The notes: a model not told the origin generated them from the letters alone. A stretch of 64,000 nt of DNA from Arthrobacter sp. P2b (GCF_900168295.1 NZ_FVZL01000003.1:62001-126000); one strand, 5' to 3'; positions 32,791 to 42,316 are shown, numbered from the stretch's first letter. Made by a program: numbers and translations.

Positions 32791-34482
32791 CTACGCGGGG
32801 CTGTACGGCAGGGAAAGGGTGACCGTGGTTCCCTTCCCGGGTGCGGTGTTGATGCTGATGGACCCGCCATGGCCCTCAACGATGGTCTTGCTGATGGGCA
32901 GTCCCAGGCCGGCTCCGGGGATGGCCGTGTCCCGTGACCGGTCGGAGCGGAAGAACTTTGAAAAGGCGTGTGCGGCCTCATCCTCGGTCATGCCGATGCC
33001 GGGGTCGGTGATCGAGCAAACGAGGCCCTGGCCGTTGCTTCGGAGACTGGCGGTGACTGTTCCGCCCTCCGGGGAGTACTTGATGGCGTTGGACAGCAGG
33101 TGCTTGAACACGTGGCGGATCCGGCCCGGATCCACCCTTGCAATGAGCGGCTGGCCGGCCTCCATCACCAGGCGGAGCCCCGAGCTGGCCGCCCGCGGCC
33201 GCAGGGATTCCACCACTTGAGCCAGCAGGTGGGTGATGTCAGCCTCCTGCACGGAGAGTTCCACGCGGTCGGATGCGACGGCGATCAGATCGTTCACGAG
33301 CGCCAGCAGATGCTTCGCGTTCCTGTGGATGATGAGCAGCTCCGGCTCAATTTCCTTGTGGTCCGGCTCGTCAAGCACGATTTCCAGGTAACCGAGGATG
33401 GAGGTCAGCGGGGTGCGCAGCTCGTGTGAAACCGTGGCCACGAAGTTGTCCTTGGCTTTCAGCGCGTTAATGAGTTGAGTGACGTCCGCAAAGGTAACCA
33501 CGGCGCCCGTACACACGCCTTCCGCTGAACGAATGGGGGAGGCGCTCACGGAATAGGCGCGCTGGTCATTGCCGCTGCCGGCGTAATACAACTCGTCATT
33601 GAACTCTTCGCCCTTTGCCGCCCTGATATTCGGCAGGCGTTCCGTGGGGGCTTCGCTTGTGCGGTCGGGGAGGAACAGCGGCCGCCGCCCTGTTGCCAGT
33701 CCGGCCAAGGCAGGATCCACCTCCAGGGCCTTGTTCGTGAGCACGCCGCGTCCGTCCTGATCGATAACCCAGACACCGACGTTGATCGAGGACAGGACCG
33801 CATCGAGGAGCTGCTGGCGGCGGATGCTTTCGGCCAACGTGTCTGCCAGCTCCCGGTCCTTTTGGGTCAGCGTCTGATGCTGGTTGATAAGGGCGCGCGC
33901 CACGAAGTGGGCGGTGAGGGCGACGCCGGCCATGATCAGCGGAAGGAAGATGATGCGGATGGCGGAATCCTGCGCGTCGTCCCGGCCCATGGCGAATGCC
34001 GGAACGGTGGCGCTCAGCAGCACGCCGAGGATCGCCAGCAGCACGCCGGGACGCCCGCGATTAACGGAAAGCCGGATCACAGGAAAGACCAGGAGCAGGC
34101 TCAGGACACTGAATTCCGGGCCGCCGGCCTGCCGGGTGAACCCGATGGCCACGCAGTCAAGGACGGGAACTACTGAGAAGACGGCGGACGGCAGGCGATG
34201 CCACGGAACAATGGCGGCCAGTGCGAACAGTAAGGCGTGGCCTGCCACGGCTGCCTGGAAGGCAGGGTCCTGCAACGTTGCCGGGCTGAACACCCCGGCT
34301 GCTGCCACCAAAAGGACCAGCATGATGGCCAGCGGTAGCTGCCCGGCCGCGGCCTGCCACCGGCCGCCACCAGTGCCCAACAGGGGTTCAGCCGCTCCTG
34401 CCCACGAACCCCCGGCTGTTTGCCCCAGTCGCTGCCGCCACTCGAAGACAGTCCCGCCTTTAATATCCTGCATCCGACTCAT
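32791..34482 (-). CDS. Orphan membrane PAS histidine kinase
   Basis: 563 aa. N-terminal membrane part with about six hydrophobic helices (50-195), a coiled segment, a PAS domain (225-335; SINVGVWVIDQDGRGVLTN), a HisKA domain with phospho-accepting His353 in VSHELRTPLTS, and an ATPase domain with N-box NAIKYSPEGG, G1 DPGIGM and G2 GAGLGLPIS. No response regulator adjoins, so it is an orphan. A G-run lies five bases before the ATG. The next genes on the other side, an RsbQ-like hydrolase and PAS-GGDEF-EAL protein, also signal. Confidence 0.88.
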   Translation of the reverse strand: MSRMQDIKGGTVFEWRQRLGQTAGGSWAGAAEPLLGTGGGRWQAAAGQLPLAIMLVLLVAAAGVFSPATLQDPAFQAAVAGHALLFALAAIVPWHRLPSAVFSVVPVLDCVAIGFTRQAGGPEFSVLSLLLVFPVIRLSVNRGRPGVLLAILGVLLSATVPAFAMGRDDAQDSAIRIIFLPLIMAGVALTAHFVARALINQHQTLTQKDRELADTLAESIRRQQLLDAVLSSINVGVWVIDQDGRGVLTNKALEVDPALAGLATGRRPLFLPDRTSEAPTERLPNIRAAKGEEFNDELYYAGSGNDQRAYSVSASPIRSAEGVCTGAVVTFADVTQLINALKAKDNFVATVSHELRTPLTSILGYLEIVLDEPDHKEIEPELLIIHRNAKHLLALVNDLIAVASDRVELSVQEADITHLLAQVVESLRPRAASSGLRLVMEAGQPLIARVDPGRIRHVFKHLLSNAIKYSPEGGTVTASLRSNGQGLVCSITDPGIGMTEDEAAHAFSKFFRSDRSRDTAIPGAGLGLPISKTIVEGHGGSISINTAPGKGTTVTLSLPYSPA

Positions 34483-34702
34483 CTGTTCCCCCCGGCACAG
34501 ACTAAAATAGACAGCCTCCGGCTACTTGAAGTGCTGCTGCCCACAGCCTACCTGCCGGCGTCCGGCCAAAAAGGAAGCCCACCGTTCGTTGGCTGCGGTT
34601 ACCGGCAAGATTCGCGCAAGCCGAACCGAGTCCTAGGATTCCGCATCTTCCCGCCGCTAATATCAGGAAAAGCACAGTCACCTTATTTAAGGGCGAGTGA
34701 AC

Positions 34703-35539
34703 ATGGTCGAAGCAGCAACCGCCGCCGTTTCATCGGTGATCCGCCGGAACAACGTCACGGTGACGGGCAATGCGGAGGGGCCGGTGATGCTGTTCGCGCA
34801 CGGTTTCGGCTGCGACCAGGACATGTGGCGGCGGCTGCTGCCGTACTTCACCGACGACTACCGGGTGGTGCTGTTCGACCATGTAGGTGCCGGCCGCTCC
34901 GACGCCGCGGCCTACAACCGTGCCAAGTACGGGACGCTGGACGGCTACGCAGCGGACCTGCTGGAGATCTGCGCCGCCCTGGAACTCCAGGACGTCATCC
35001 TTGTTGGGCACAGCGTCAGCGCAATGATCGCCGCGATCGCGGCGGTGCAGGAACCCGGCCTGTTCTCCCGCCTGGTGCTGGTTGCCCCGTCCCCCCGCTA
35101 CACGGACGATCCCGACGACGGCTATGTGGGCGGGTTCTCGCACGCTGACATCGAGGGCCTGCTGGACTCACTGGACAGCAACTACTTCGCCTGGGCCGAG
35201 GCTTTGGCGCCGATGGCGATGGCGAACCCCGAGCAGCCCGGGCTCGCCGAGGACCTGCGGAGCAGCTTCTGCCGGACCAACCCGTCCATCGCCCGCCACT
35301 TTGCCAGGGTCACGTTCCTGTCCGACACACGCCAAGTGCTGGACGAGGTAGGCACCAGCAGCCTGATCCTGCAGTGCTCCGACGATCTGCTTGCCCCGCC
35401 GGAGGTGGGCGACTACCTGAACCGGCACCTCGGGCACAGCACGCTGGTGCACCTGCAGGCCACCGGCCACTGCCCCCACGTCAGCGCCCCCGAAGCAACC
35501 GCCCGCGCCATCCAGCAATATCTTGCTGCGAGCCCATGA
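34703..35539 (+). CDS. rsbQ: RsbQ-like alpha/beta hydrolase
   Basis: 278 aa. The opening NNVTVTGNAEGPVMLFAHGF and GHSVSAMIAAIAA with Ser104, Asp227 (QCSDDLLAP) and His256 (ATGHCPH) form the catalytic triad seen in RsbQ and in the plant karrikin/strigolactone receptors. In Bacillus subtilis RsbQ makes or delivers an unidentified hydrophobic molecule to the PAS domain of the phosphatase RsbP. Here the next gene overlaps the stop by four bases (ATGA) and starts with a PAS domain, so an analogous partnership is likely. An upstream GTG at 34697 is an alternative start. Two hundred and twenty intergenic bases precede it. Confidence 0.85.
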   Translation: MVEAATAAVSSVIRRNNVTVTGNAEGPVMLFAHGFGCDQDMWRRLLPYFTDDYRVVLFDHVGAGRSDAAAYNRAKYGTLDGYAADLLEICAALELQDVILVGHSVSAMIAAIAAVQEPGLFSRLVLVAPSPRYTDDPDDGYVGGFSHADIEGLLDSLDSNYFAWAEALAPMAMANPEQPGLAEDLRSSFCRTNPSIARHFARVTFLSDTRQVLDEVGTSSLILQCSDDLLAPPEVGDYLNRHLGHSTLVHLQATGHCPHVSAPEATARAIQQYLAASP

Positions 35540-37326
35540 CAAGCGTGCCTGGCCCGGAGCCTGTTGACTTCGAGGCGCTCTTCCACCAGGCACCCTGCGG
35601 TTACCTGGTAACCGACGACGGCGGCCGCATCACCGCGGTCAACGGCACCTTCCTGCACTGGTCCGGTTACAGCCTTCCGGACCTGGTCGGTTCCGCCATC
35701 CAGTCACTGATGCCGGTGGGGGACCAGATCCTGTATTCCACCCACTGCATCCCGCAGCTTGGTATTGCCGGTGCGGTGTCCGAGGTTGCGGTCGAAATAA
35801 TCTGCGCTGACGGCAGCCGCCGCGCTGCCCTGCTCTCGGCATCACGCAGTCCGGCATCCGGGCAGCAACCGGCCACCGTGCGCATCATCATCTTCAGTGC
35901 ACACGAACGCCGCATGTACGAAAAAGAACTGGTCTCAGCGCTGCGGAATGCGGAGGAATCCGAAGCCCGCCGCGCCGAAGCTGAGCATGAACTGCAGCGG
36001 CTCGCCCTGCAGGACCACCTGACCGGCCTTCCCAACAGGGCCGGGCTGAAGGCAAAGCTGGACGGATTCCTTGCAGCCAGGCGTGCCGGGCAGGGAACGC
36101 TGGCGGCTTTGTGCATCGACCTTGACCACTTCAAGGCGGTCAATGACAGCCTGGGGCACGCAGCGGGGGACGAGCTGTTGGTCGCCGTGGCGCGGCGCCT
36201 GGTCCCTGCCGCGGGGAAGCAGGCCACCGTTGCCCGGCTGTCCGGCGACGAGTTCATCGTTGTGGACATTTTTGCCGGGACGGATGAAGCAACGGCACGG
36301 GCCGCGCGGCTCCTGGACGTCCTCCGGGCCCCGATGCTGATCGAGGGGCTGGAGATCGTGACGTCCGCAAGCATCGGCGTCGCGGTTGCCGGCGAGGACG
36401 GCGAGACCATGGACGATCTGGTCCGCCGCGCCGACATCGCGATGTACCGGGCGAAATCGCTGGGGCGGAGCCGCTGGGAACTGCACCAGCCGGCAGAATC
36501 CGACCCCACGGCGGACCGGCTCCGGGCCCTCGCAGAGCTGCGCCACGGCATCAGCGACGGCGCACTCCGGCTGCACTACCAGCCGCGCGTCGATCTGCGC
36601 ACCGGCCTTGCCGTTGGCGTGGAGGCGCTGGTCCGCTGGCAGCACCCCTCGCGGGGACTTCTCGCGCCGTCGGAGTTCATCGGGATGGCCGAGGAATCCG
36701 GACTGGTGCGGCCGCTGGGCGCATGGGTCCTGGAGGAAACGCTGCGGCAGGCCGAAGACTGGCGGATCGAAGACGCCGGCGGGTCCAGGCTTGAGGTGGC
36801 GGTCAACCTGTCAGCCCGCCAGTTGAACGACCCCGGGCTGGTGCCCATGGTCGAACACGCCCTCCGGCTGCGGAGGACGGATCCTTCGCTCCTGGTCCTG
36901 GAAATCACCGAGACCGCCCTGATGGACGATCCCGGCGGCGCCCTCGACCAGCTCATGGCCCTCAAGGACCTCGGCGTCAGCCTCGCCGTTGATGACTTCG
37001 GCGTCGGCTACTCCAGCCTCACCTACCTTAAGAAATTTCCCATCGATGAGTTGAAGATCGACCAGTCTTTCATCATGGGGTTGGGAACCGACACCGGCGA
37101 CGCGGCGATTGTGACCAGCTGCATCGACCTGGCGCACGCGGTCGGCATCCGGGCCGTGGCCGAAGGCGTGGAGACCCCCGGCCAGGTCCAGGTGCTCAGG
37201 GCAATGGGCTGCGACTACGCCCAGGGCTACCATTTCGCACGCCCGCTGCCGGCTCCGCTCCTCAGGGAATGGCTGAAGGCCAACTCCCAAGGGCAGCGCC
37301 CGGATTCCAGCCCGGTGCTGAGCTGA
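35536..37326 (+). CDS. PAS-GGDEF-EAL protein (c-di-GMP metabolism)
   Basis: 596 aa, soluble. PAS domain at about 12-120 (APCGYLVTDDGGRITAVNGT), a charged coiled segment (125-160), GGDEF domain (161-315) with SGDEF at 236-240 and catalytic aspartate in IDLDHFKAVND, and EAL domain (335-585) with EAL at 363-365, NLSARQL and DDFGVGYSSL. Both catalytic motifs look intact, so it could make and degrade c-di-GMP. The RxxD inhibitory site is absent ahead of SGDEF. It is translationally coupled to the RsbQ-like hydrolase and probably receives a small molecule made or bound by it. Confidence 0.9.
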   Translation: MTSVPGPEPVDFEALFHQAPCGYLVTDDGGRITAVNGTFLHWSGYSLPDLVGSAIQSLMPVGDQILYSTHCIPQLGIAGAVSEVAVEIICADGSRRAALLSASRSPASGQQPATVRIIIFSAHERRMYEKELVSALRNAEESEARRAEAEHELQRLALQDHLTGLPNRAGLKAKLDGFLAARRAGQGTLAALCIDLDHFKAVNDSLGHAAGDELLVAVARRLVPAAGKQATVARLSGDEFIVVDIFAGTDEATARAARLLDVLRAPMLIEGLEIVTSASIGVAVAGEDGETMDDLVRRADIAMYRAKSLGRSRWELHQPAESDPTADRLRALAELRHGISDGALRLHYQPRVDLRTGLAVGVEALVRWQHPSRGLLAPSEFIGMAEESGLVRPLGAWVLEETLRQAEDWRIEDAGGSRLEVAVNLSARQLNDPGLVPMVEHALRLRRTDPSLLVLEITETALMDDPGGALDQLMALKDLGVSLAVDDFGVGYSSLTYLKKFPIDELKIDQSFIMGLGTDTGDAAIVTSCIDLAHAVGIRAVAEGVETPGQVQVLRAMGCDYAQGYHFARPLPAPLLREWLKANSQGQRPDSSPVLS

Positions 37327-37471
37327 ACCTCTGGGAAGGTCCCTTTAAACCCAAAAGCACAGCCACCCGTCTATTCAGGTACAGCTGCGCTCAAGGGTTT
37401 GGGTCAAAAAAAGTTTTGGGTGGCAAACCCGGGGCCCGATGCTGGGCGCTATGGGTTGCAGTTGCCTTGGC

Positions 37472-37795
37472 CTATGCGGCCAGGCGGGTGGCTGCTGCCG
37501 GAGCCTTCCGCCGCGGTGCCAGGACGCTGATGGTGCAGGGCGCCTGCTGCGGATCGATTTTGGCTGGCAGATGGTGGGTTTCGGAACAGGCCCGGAGCAT
37601 TTCCAGGGCTGCTTCATCCACCCACGCGTGGGAGATATCGAGTTCCAAATCAAGGCCTTCCCTGAGGGAATTGGCCCGCTTTGCTACTACATATAGGGCG
37701 TTGACGCTGTGGACGGTGATATGCCCCTTTGCAATCACCTTTGCACGTGCGTGGTCGAGATCGATACGGACAACAATGTTCAGCTTAGAGTTCAA
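37472..37795 (-). CDS. STAS-like small protein with TTG start
   Basis: 107 aa: LNSKLNIVVRIDLDHARAKV, then KGHITVHSVNALYVVAKRAN, LELDISHAWVDEAALEMLRA and HHLPAKIDPQQAPCTISVLA. This alternating strand-helix pattern, with hydrophobic strands and a DLxxA-type loop, resembles anti-sigma-factor-antagonist/STAS proteins found beside GGDEF and Rsb genes in Arthrobacter. I take TTG at 37795 (GGAAGG about ten bases upstream); an ATG at 37900 would add 35 residues of poor quality. The long minus frame running to 39577 is a shadow of the lipase gene. It converges on the PAS-GGDEF-EAL gene. Confidence 0.55.
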   Translation of the reverse strand: MNSKLNIVVRIDLDHARAKVIAKGHITVHSVNALYVVAKRANSLREGLDLELDISHAWVDEAALEMLRACSETHHLPAKIDPQQAPCTISVLAPRRKAPAAATRLAA

Positions 37796-38008
37796 GTTGT
37801 AAAGCCTTCCCCGGCATTGGCTGCGACGCTGCAGCTTCTTGCTATGGCCGTTTGCATCAGCCTCATCCAGAGTAGGGGGCGAATGTGACCCACGCAACAT
37901 GGTGACGTTTATTACATCGGATGGTCTTTTCGTTACCCCACGCCGGGCGGCGAAAGAAGGGGGCTTGCAGCCTTCCGCTTCCGTCCGGCCCGGGTGGATC
38001 ATGTAGCC

Positions 38009-39889
38009 ATGGGCAAGCGCGTGAGCGATGGCCTGGGGGATGCCACCAAGGACAACGACGGCGGTGACGCTGCGGAAGTGCCGGGCAGGCCCCCGGACCA
38101 CGCCGTGGTGTTTGTCCATGGCATGGGCCGGGCCCTCAAAGGCGGCACCCTGCAGGAGTGGGCCCAGCCTCTGATGCTCAGCCTGCACGATCTGTCCCTG
38201 GACATGGTTCCCGGAGACGTCCCGTGCCCGCACCTGGTCATCACCAAGGCCAACGCGGTGGGGGACGCACCCGAGGTGTGGGTGAAAGTGCTGCGCGGCT
38301 ATGCAGACGGCAGGCCGGACTACCTCACTGTCCTCATGACAGAGGCGTCCTGGGGCAGGGACTTCGAGCCGGCGTCGGCCGCGTCCACCTACTCCTGGGC
38401 ACTGCGCACCGCCCTGCGCGTCTATAAACGGTCCGTTCAGCTGATCCGGTGGAACCTCTATCCCGGCCGCCGGCGGGCAAGCCCCGCATGGCTCGCGGCC
38501 CGGCTGCGGCAGATGCTGCTCACCCTGATCGCGGCGTCTGCCGGGTTCTTCATCCTGCTGGCCGTGCTGGTGGTGCTGCTGCTGATCATCCTCCTGGCGT
38601 GGATTCCGGGGCCGGGCCGGTGGATCGGGAATATCGTGTCCCTGTTCGCGGACTTCCTGGGCGACCCGCAGGTGTGGAAGCGGAAGCCGCTGCAGGCGGC
38701 CGCGATGCGGCAGCGCGTGGTGGACACGCTCCAGCGCTGGGACCACGACGGCGGGACGGAGGTGACGGTGGTGGCGCACAGCCAGGGTGCCGCGATCACC
38801 GGGCAGGTCCTGTTCCAGAACCAGGCGCGGGCCACCAACTTCGTCAGCGTGGGCAGCGGCCTGGACCTGCTGGGCTACGCGCAGTGGGGCGGCGGAACGG
38901 GGGAGGACCCGGTGACGGACTGGCTGGCCAACCCGGACCGGCCCCGCTGGATCAACGTGTGGGGCAAGTTCGACTTCGTCCCCGCCGGGCCCATTTCCAC
39001 TCACGAGAATGGGCCGCTTCCCGTGTTCGGAAAGCTCTATGCCCGGGATACCGCCGGCGATGGCGGGCCCGGCCCGGAGGAGCACCCGGTGTACAACAGG
39101 TCCGGGCTCATCTACGACCACATCGTCTACTCCAGCAACCGGGTGGAGGTGCTCGATCCGCTGGCCCGGCTGATCCTGGACCCGCCGGCAGACCCGCACG
39201 GCCTCGTGCTGCGCGGGCTCGACGGCGACCGGCGGCTCCGGCCGCACCGTGTGATGGTCAAGAGCCTGGGGGTGACCCGGCTCCTCTCGATCCTCACCGC
39301 TGCGCTGAGCGCCCCGGCCGCGCTCGCCTGGCTGGGCTCGCAGGACTGGGCGCGGAACCTGGTCCAGTGCGGCCCGCCCGGAGGTGGCCAGGATCCGTGG
39401 TGGTCCTCCTGGCTGTGCTCGGGCCCGTCCTACCACTGGGGGCGCTGGGAAAACTGGGGGGTGCTGGCGGCGACCACCGCCGTGTTTGCGGCTGTTCTCA
39501 TCGGACTGCTCAACGGGCCGGTGTGGGGTGTGCTGCACAACCGGCTGCAGCGCATGCGGAAGCCGTCCTTCCGGCAATCCAGCGACCCCACCCGCAATCC
39601 GCCCGCCAACCCGTGGTGGTACGTCACCTGGTACCTGCTGATCGTCACCGCGGTGGCTGTGGCCGTGCCCTTCATGCTGGCATGGCCGGACCTGCCCTGG
39701 GTGCTGGTGGTGGTGCTGGTGGTTGCGCTGTGGGCGCTCTGCTTTACCCGTACGAGCATCAGCGGGCTGCCGGCGCGCACTGGTGAACTGCGGGACACGA
39801 AGGAAGCCCGGGACACCCAGGAAGCCCCGGACACGCAGGAAGTGCGGCCGGAACCGCCGCGGACGGCAGCGAGCCTGCCGCCTAACTGA
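38009..39889 (+). CDS. Membrane-bound alpha/beta-hydrolase (lipase-like)
   Basis: About 626 aa. HAVVFVHGMGRALKGGTL near the start and VTVVAHSQGAAITGQ (catalytic Ser in the G-x-S-x-G position, AHSQG) indicate an alpha/beta-hydrolase. A membrane segment (LIAASAGFFILLAVLVVLLL) interrupts the fold between residues about 165-200, and three to four more hydrophobic helices follow at the C-terminus. The tail repeats RDTKEARDTQEAPDTQEV. Similar proteins are annotated as lipases or PGAP1-like. Start is uncertain: GTG 37994 or ATG 38009. Its 3' end overlaps the convergent small gene by eight bases. Confidence 0.7.
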   Translation: MGKRVSDGLGDATKDNDGGDAAEVPGRPPDHAVVFVHGMGRALKGGTLQEWAQPLMLSLHDLSLDMVPGDVPCPHLVITKANAVGDAPEVWVKVLRGYADGRPDYLTVLMTEASWGRDFEPASAASTYSWALRTALRVYKRSVQLIRWNLYPGRRRASPAWLAARLRQMLLTLIAASAGFFILLAVLVVLLLIILLAWIPGPGRWIGNIVSLFADFLGDPQVWKRKPLQAAAMRQRVVDTLQRWDHDGGTEVTVVAHSQGAAITGQVLFQNQARATNFVSVGSGLDLLGYAQWGGGTGEDPVTDWLANPDRPRWINVWGKFDFVPAGPISTHENGPLPVFGKLYARDTAGDGGPGPEEHPVYNRSGLIYDHIVYSSNRVEVLDPLARLILDPPADPHGLVLRGLDGDRRLRPHRVMVKSLGVTRLLSILTAALSAPAALAWLGSQDWARNLVQCGPPGGGQDPWWSSWLCSGPSYHWGRWENWGVLAATTAVFAAVLIGLLNGPVWGVLHNRLQRMRKPSFRQSSDPTRNPPANPWWYVTWYLLIVTAVAVAVPFMLAWPDLPWVLVVVLVVALWALCFTRTSISGLPARTGELRDTKEARDTQEAPDTQEVRPEPPRTAASLPPN

Positions 39890-40223
39890 TGACGGGGATG
39901 CTGCCGGTTAAGACTGTCACCGGGGCGGACGACCAGCGCTCGCGTTCCGGCTCGTAGGAGATCACCATCGAGACGTCGCTTTCCTTTGCCTCGTCGATGG
40001 CGAGCAGCAGGGCGTCCTCCATGTGCCGCGCATACTCGAGCCGTTCGGCCAGGGTGCCCTGGAGGTCGGCGTCGTCAATCAGCACATGGCCCTTGCCGTC
40101 CACGATGACCTTCAGCGAATACCCCTGGTCCTCATGGAGGGATCCCCGGGTGGATGAAATTTCGGTGACTCTGTCTGCCCGGACCAGCCCGTTGCCGAGC
40201 GTGCGGATCCACACTTCACCCAT
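39882..40223 (-). CDS. Hypothetical 113-aa soluble protein
   Basis: MGEVWIRTLGNGLVRADRVT followed by YSLKVIVDGKGHVLIDDADL and ERLEYARHMEDALLLAIDEA. A compact alpha/beta protein; not recognised, although short proteins of this pattern occur beside lipases in Arthrobacter. GGGGAGG lies seven bases before the ATG, a very strong site. The longer frame to 41033 is the shadow of the MFS gene. It converges on and overlaps the lipase end by eight bases. Confidence 0.7.
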   Translation of the reverse strand: MGEVWIRTLGNGLVRADRVTEISSTRGSLHEDQGYSLKVIVDGKGHVLIDDADLQGTLAERLEYARHMEDALLLAIDEAKESDVSMVISYEPERERWSSAPVTVLTGSIPVIS

Positions 40224-40376
40224 CGAATGACCTCCCCTTGGCTGTGGGCGCGGAACAACGCCCCATAAGTCGAACGCTACTCCTCCGCGGGCCATTTGTG
40301 ACCCCCGAATTTGCGCTGATGTGTCCGGGGCCATACGTGGGAATTGCCTGCTGCTCCCGGCCATAAAATAAATCTG

Positions 40377-41594
40377 ATGACTTCCCCCCAAAACCAGCAG
40401 CCCTTCAGCCTGCGCAGCATCGCCGTGGCCGCGTTCGGGCCCACTTTGCTCTACGGAATCGGCACCGGGGCCATCTTGCCGGTGGTGGCGCTGACCGCCC
40501 GGGACCTGGGTGCCTCGGTGGCCGTCGCGGCGCTGATCGTCACGCTGATGGGGCTGGGATCCTGGTTCTTCAACCTGCCGGCATCCCTGGTGACCCTCAA
40601 GTTCGGTGAGCGGTGGTCCATCGTGGGTGCCGCCGTCGCTGCAGCTGTAGCGCTGGCGGCAGCGGGACTGACCTCGCTGGTGCCCGACGGGCTCTGGCTG
40701 CTCGCGGCGGCGATGGCCGTCGTCGGTATGTCCGGAAGCGTTTTTGGCCTGGCCCGCCAGAAGTACCTCACAGAGGCTGTGCCCGTGCAGTTCCGGGCGC
40801 GGGCGCTGTCCACGCTGGGCGGCGTGAACCGGATCGGCGTGTTCATCGGCCCGTTCCTGGGTGCAGCCGTGATGCAGTTCTCCGGCATCGGCGGTGCCTA
40901 CTGGGTGGGTGTGATGGCCATGGCGGCCGCCGCGCTGTTGTCCCTCACCATCCCGGACCTTGCCGCGGTGGGCGTGCCCGCCGGCGGACACAAGGGTCCC
41001 GAGCCCACCCTCCGGAGCGTCGCGGTGTCCCATGCGGGCGTGTTCCTCTCGCTGGGTGTGGGCATCCTGCTGCTGAGCGCACTGCGATCCTCACGGCAGG
41101 TGGTGATCCCGCTGTGGGCCGACCACCTGGGCTTCGACGCCACCTCCGCCTCGCTGATTTACGGCCTGTCCGGGGCGATCGACATGCTGGTGTTCTATCC
41201 CGCCGGCAAGCTCATGGACCGCAAGGGCCGGCAGTTTGTCGCCGTCCCGTCCACGCTGCTGATGGGCACGGCGCTGCTGCTGATTCCGCTGACCGGGTCC
41301 TTTGTGGGGCTGCTGCTGGCGGCGCTGCTGATCGGGTTCGGCAACGGCATCAGCTCAGGGCTGGTGATGACGCTCGGCGCGGACTTCTCGCCGGACCGCG
41401 GGCGGGGCCAGTTCCTGGGGCTGTGGCGGTTTATGGCCGATGCCGGGTCCACCGGCGGGCCGGTCCTGCTCTCGGGGGTGACGGCGCTGGCCTCCCTGGG
41501 CGCGGGGATCTCAGCCACGGGCGTCCTGGGGTTCGCGGCGGCGGCCGTGTTCGCCGTCGTCATTCCACGGCTGAAGCACCGCCGCAACTACTGA
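40377..41594 (+). CDS. MFS transporter (drug-exporter-like), leaderless
   Basis: 405 aa, twelve membrane helices. LPVVALTARDLGASVAVAAL and LFNLPASLV-like helix text, LSTLGGVNRIGVFIGPFLGA and GLWRFMADAGSTGGPVLL are typical of the multidrug DHA1-type MFS exporters. The ATG at 40377 stands seven bases after TAAAAT and no ribosome site precedes it, so the mRNA probably starts at the AUG itself. Followed after 17 bases by an esterase gene with its own leaderless promoter. Substrate unknown. Confidence 0.85.
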   Translation: MTSPQNQQPFSLRSIAVAAFGPTLLYGIGTGAILPVVALTARDLGASVAVAALIVTLMGLGSWFFNLPASLVTLKFGERWSIVGAAVAAAVALAAAGLTSLVPDGLWLLAAAMAVVGMSGSVFGLARQKYLTEAVPVQFRARALSTLGGVNRIGVFIGPFLGAAVMQFSGIGGAYWVGVMAMAAAALLSLTIPDLAAVGVPAGGHKGPEPTLRSVAVSHAGVFLSLGVGILLLSALRSSRQVVIPLWADHLGFDATSASLIYGLSGAIDMLVFYPAGKLMDRKGRQFVAVPSTLLMGTALLLIPLTGSFVGLLLAALLIGFGNGISSGLVMTLGADFSPDRGRGQFLGLWRFMADAGSTGGPVLLSGVTALASLGAGISATGVLGFAAAAVFAVVIPRLKHRRNY

Positions 41595-41611
41595 CCCGTT
41601 ATCCTCGACAG

Positions 41612-42316
41612 ATGAGTGAAACGGGGGCACCTGCCCGGAGCAGTCCGCTGCAGAAGGCCGTGTGGTGGGCGCAGGACTACGTCTATGCCGCGGTCTGCCA
41701 GGTCCAGGGCATGCTGTCCCGGGTGCAGCCGGGCTCCTTCCACAAGGGCCACCTGAGTCCTGTGCTGATCATCCCGGGCGTGTACGAAAACTGGCAGTTC
41801 ATGATGCCGCTGATCCGGTCGATCCACGACGCCGGCCATCCCGTCCACGTGGTCACGGTGCTGCAGCGCAACAAGCTGGACGTCCCCGTGGCGGCGCGGC
41901 TGGTGGCCCAGCACCTTGAGGAGGCCGGGTTGCGGGACGCGGCGATCGTGGCGCACAGCAAGGGCGGGCTGATCGGCAAGTACGCCATGCTGAACCTGGA
42001 CCCCGAGGGCCGGATCTCGCGGATGATCACGGTGTGCACGCCGTTTTCCGGGTCGCGCTACGCGAAGTACATGCTGCTGCCGAGCCTGCGGATCTTCTCG
42101 CCCAGCAACGCGCTGACCCTCCAGCTGGCGCGTGAGGAAGCCATCAACAGCCGGATCACCTCCATTTACGGCCCGTTCGACCCGCACATCCCGGAGGGCA
42201 GCGTCCTTCCGGGTGCCACCAACATCGAGCTGCCCACGGCCGGGCACTTCCGGATCCTTGGGGATCACGAAACGGCCCGGATTATCGTGGAGCAGCTGAC
42301 CCCCGACGAGCCGTGA
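41612..42316 (+). CDS. Alpha/beta-hydrolase (esterase/lipase class), leaderless
   Basis: 234 aa. VLIIPGVYENWQFMMPLI, then the nucleophile elbow VAHSKGGLIGKY, an Asp-bearing loop and a C-terminal AGHFRIL give the Ser-Asp-His triad. It resembles triacylglycerol-lipase-like proteins of the lipase-3/PGAP1 group. TATCCT lies six bases before the ATG with no ribosome site, so it seems to have its own leaderless start. It overlaps the LssY_C gene by four bases (GTGA). No secretion signal, so it acts inside the cell. Confidence 0.8.
   Translation: MSETGAPARSSPLQKAVWWAQDYVYAAVCQVQGMLSRVQPGSFHKGHLSPVLIIPGVYENWQFMMPLIRSIHDAGHPVHVVTVLQRNKLDVPVAARLVAQHLEEAGLRDAAIVAHSKGGLIGKYAMLNLDPEGRISRMITVCTPFSGSRYAKYMLLPSLRIFSPSNALTLQLAREEAINSRITSIYGPFDPHIPEGSVLPGATNIELPTAGHFRILGDHETARIIVEQLTPDEP

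Noticed and set aside
37472..39577. A 701-codon minus-strand frame across the lipase gene
   Set aside because: Codon bias and the plus-strand hydrolase motifs favour the lipase; only its last 107 codons (37472-37795) look like a real protein.
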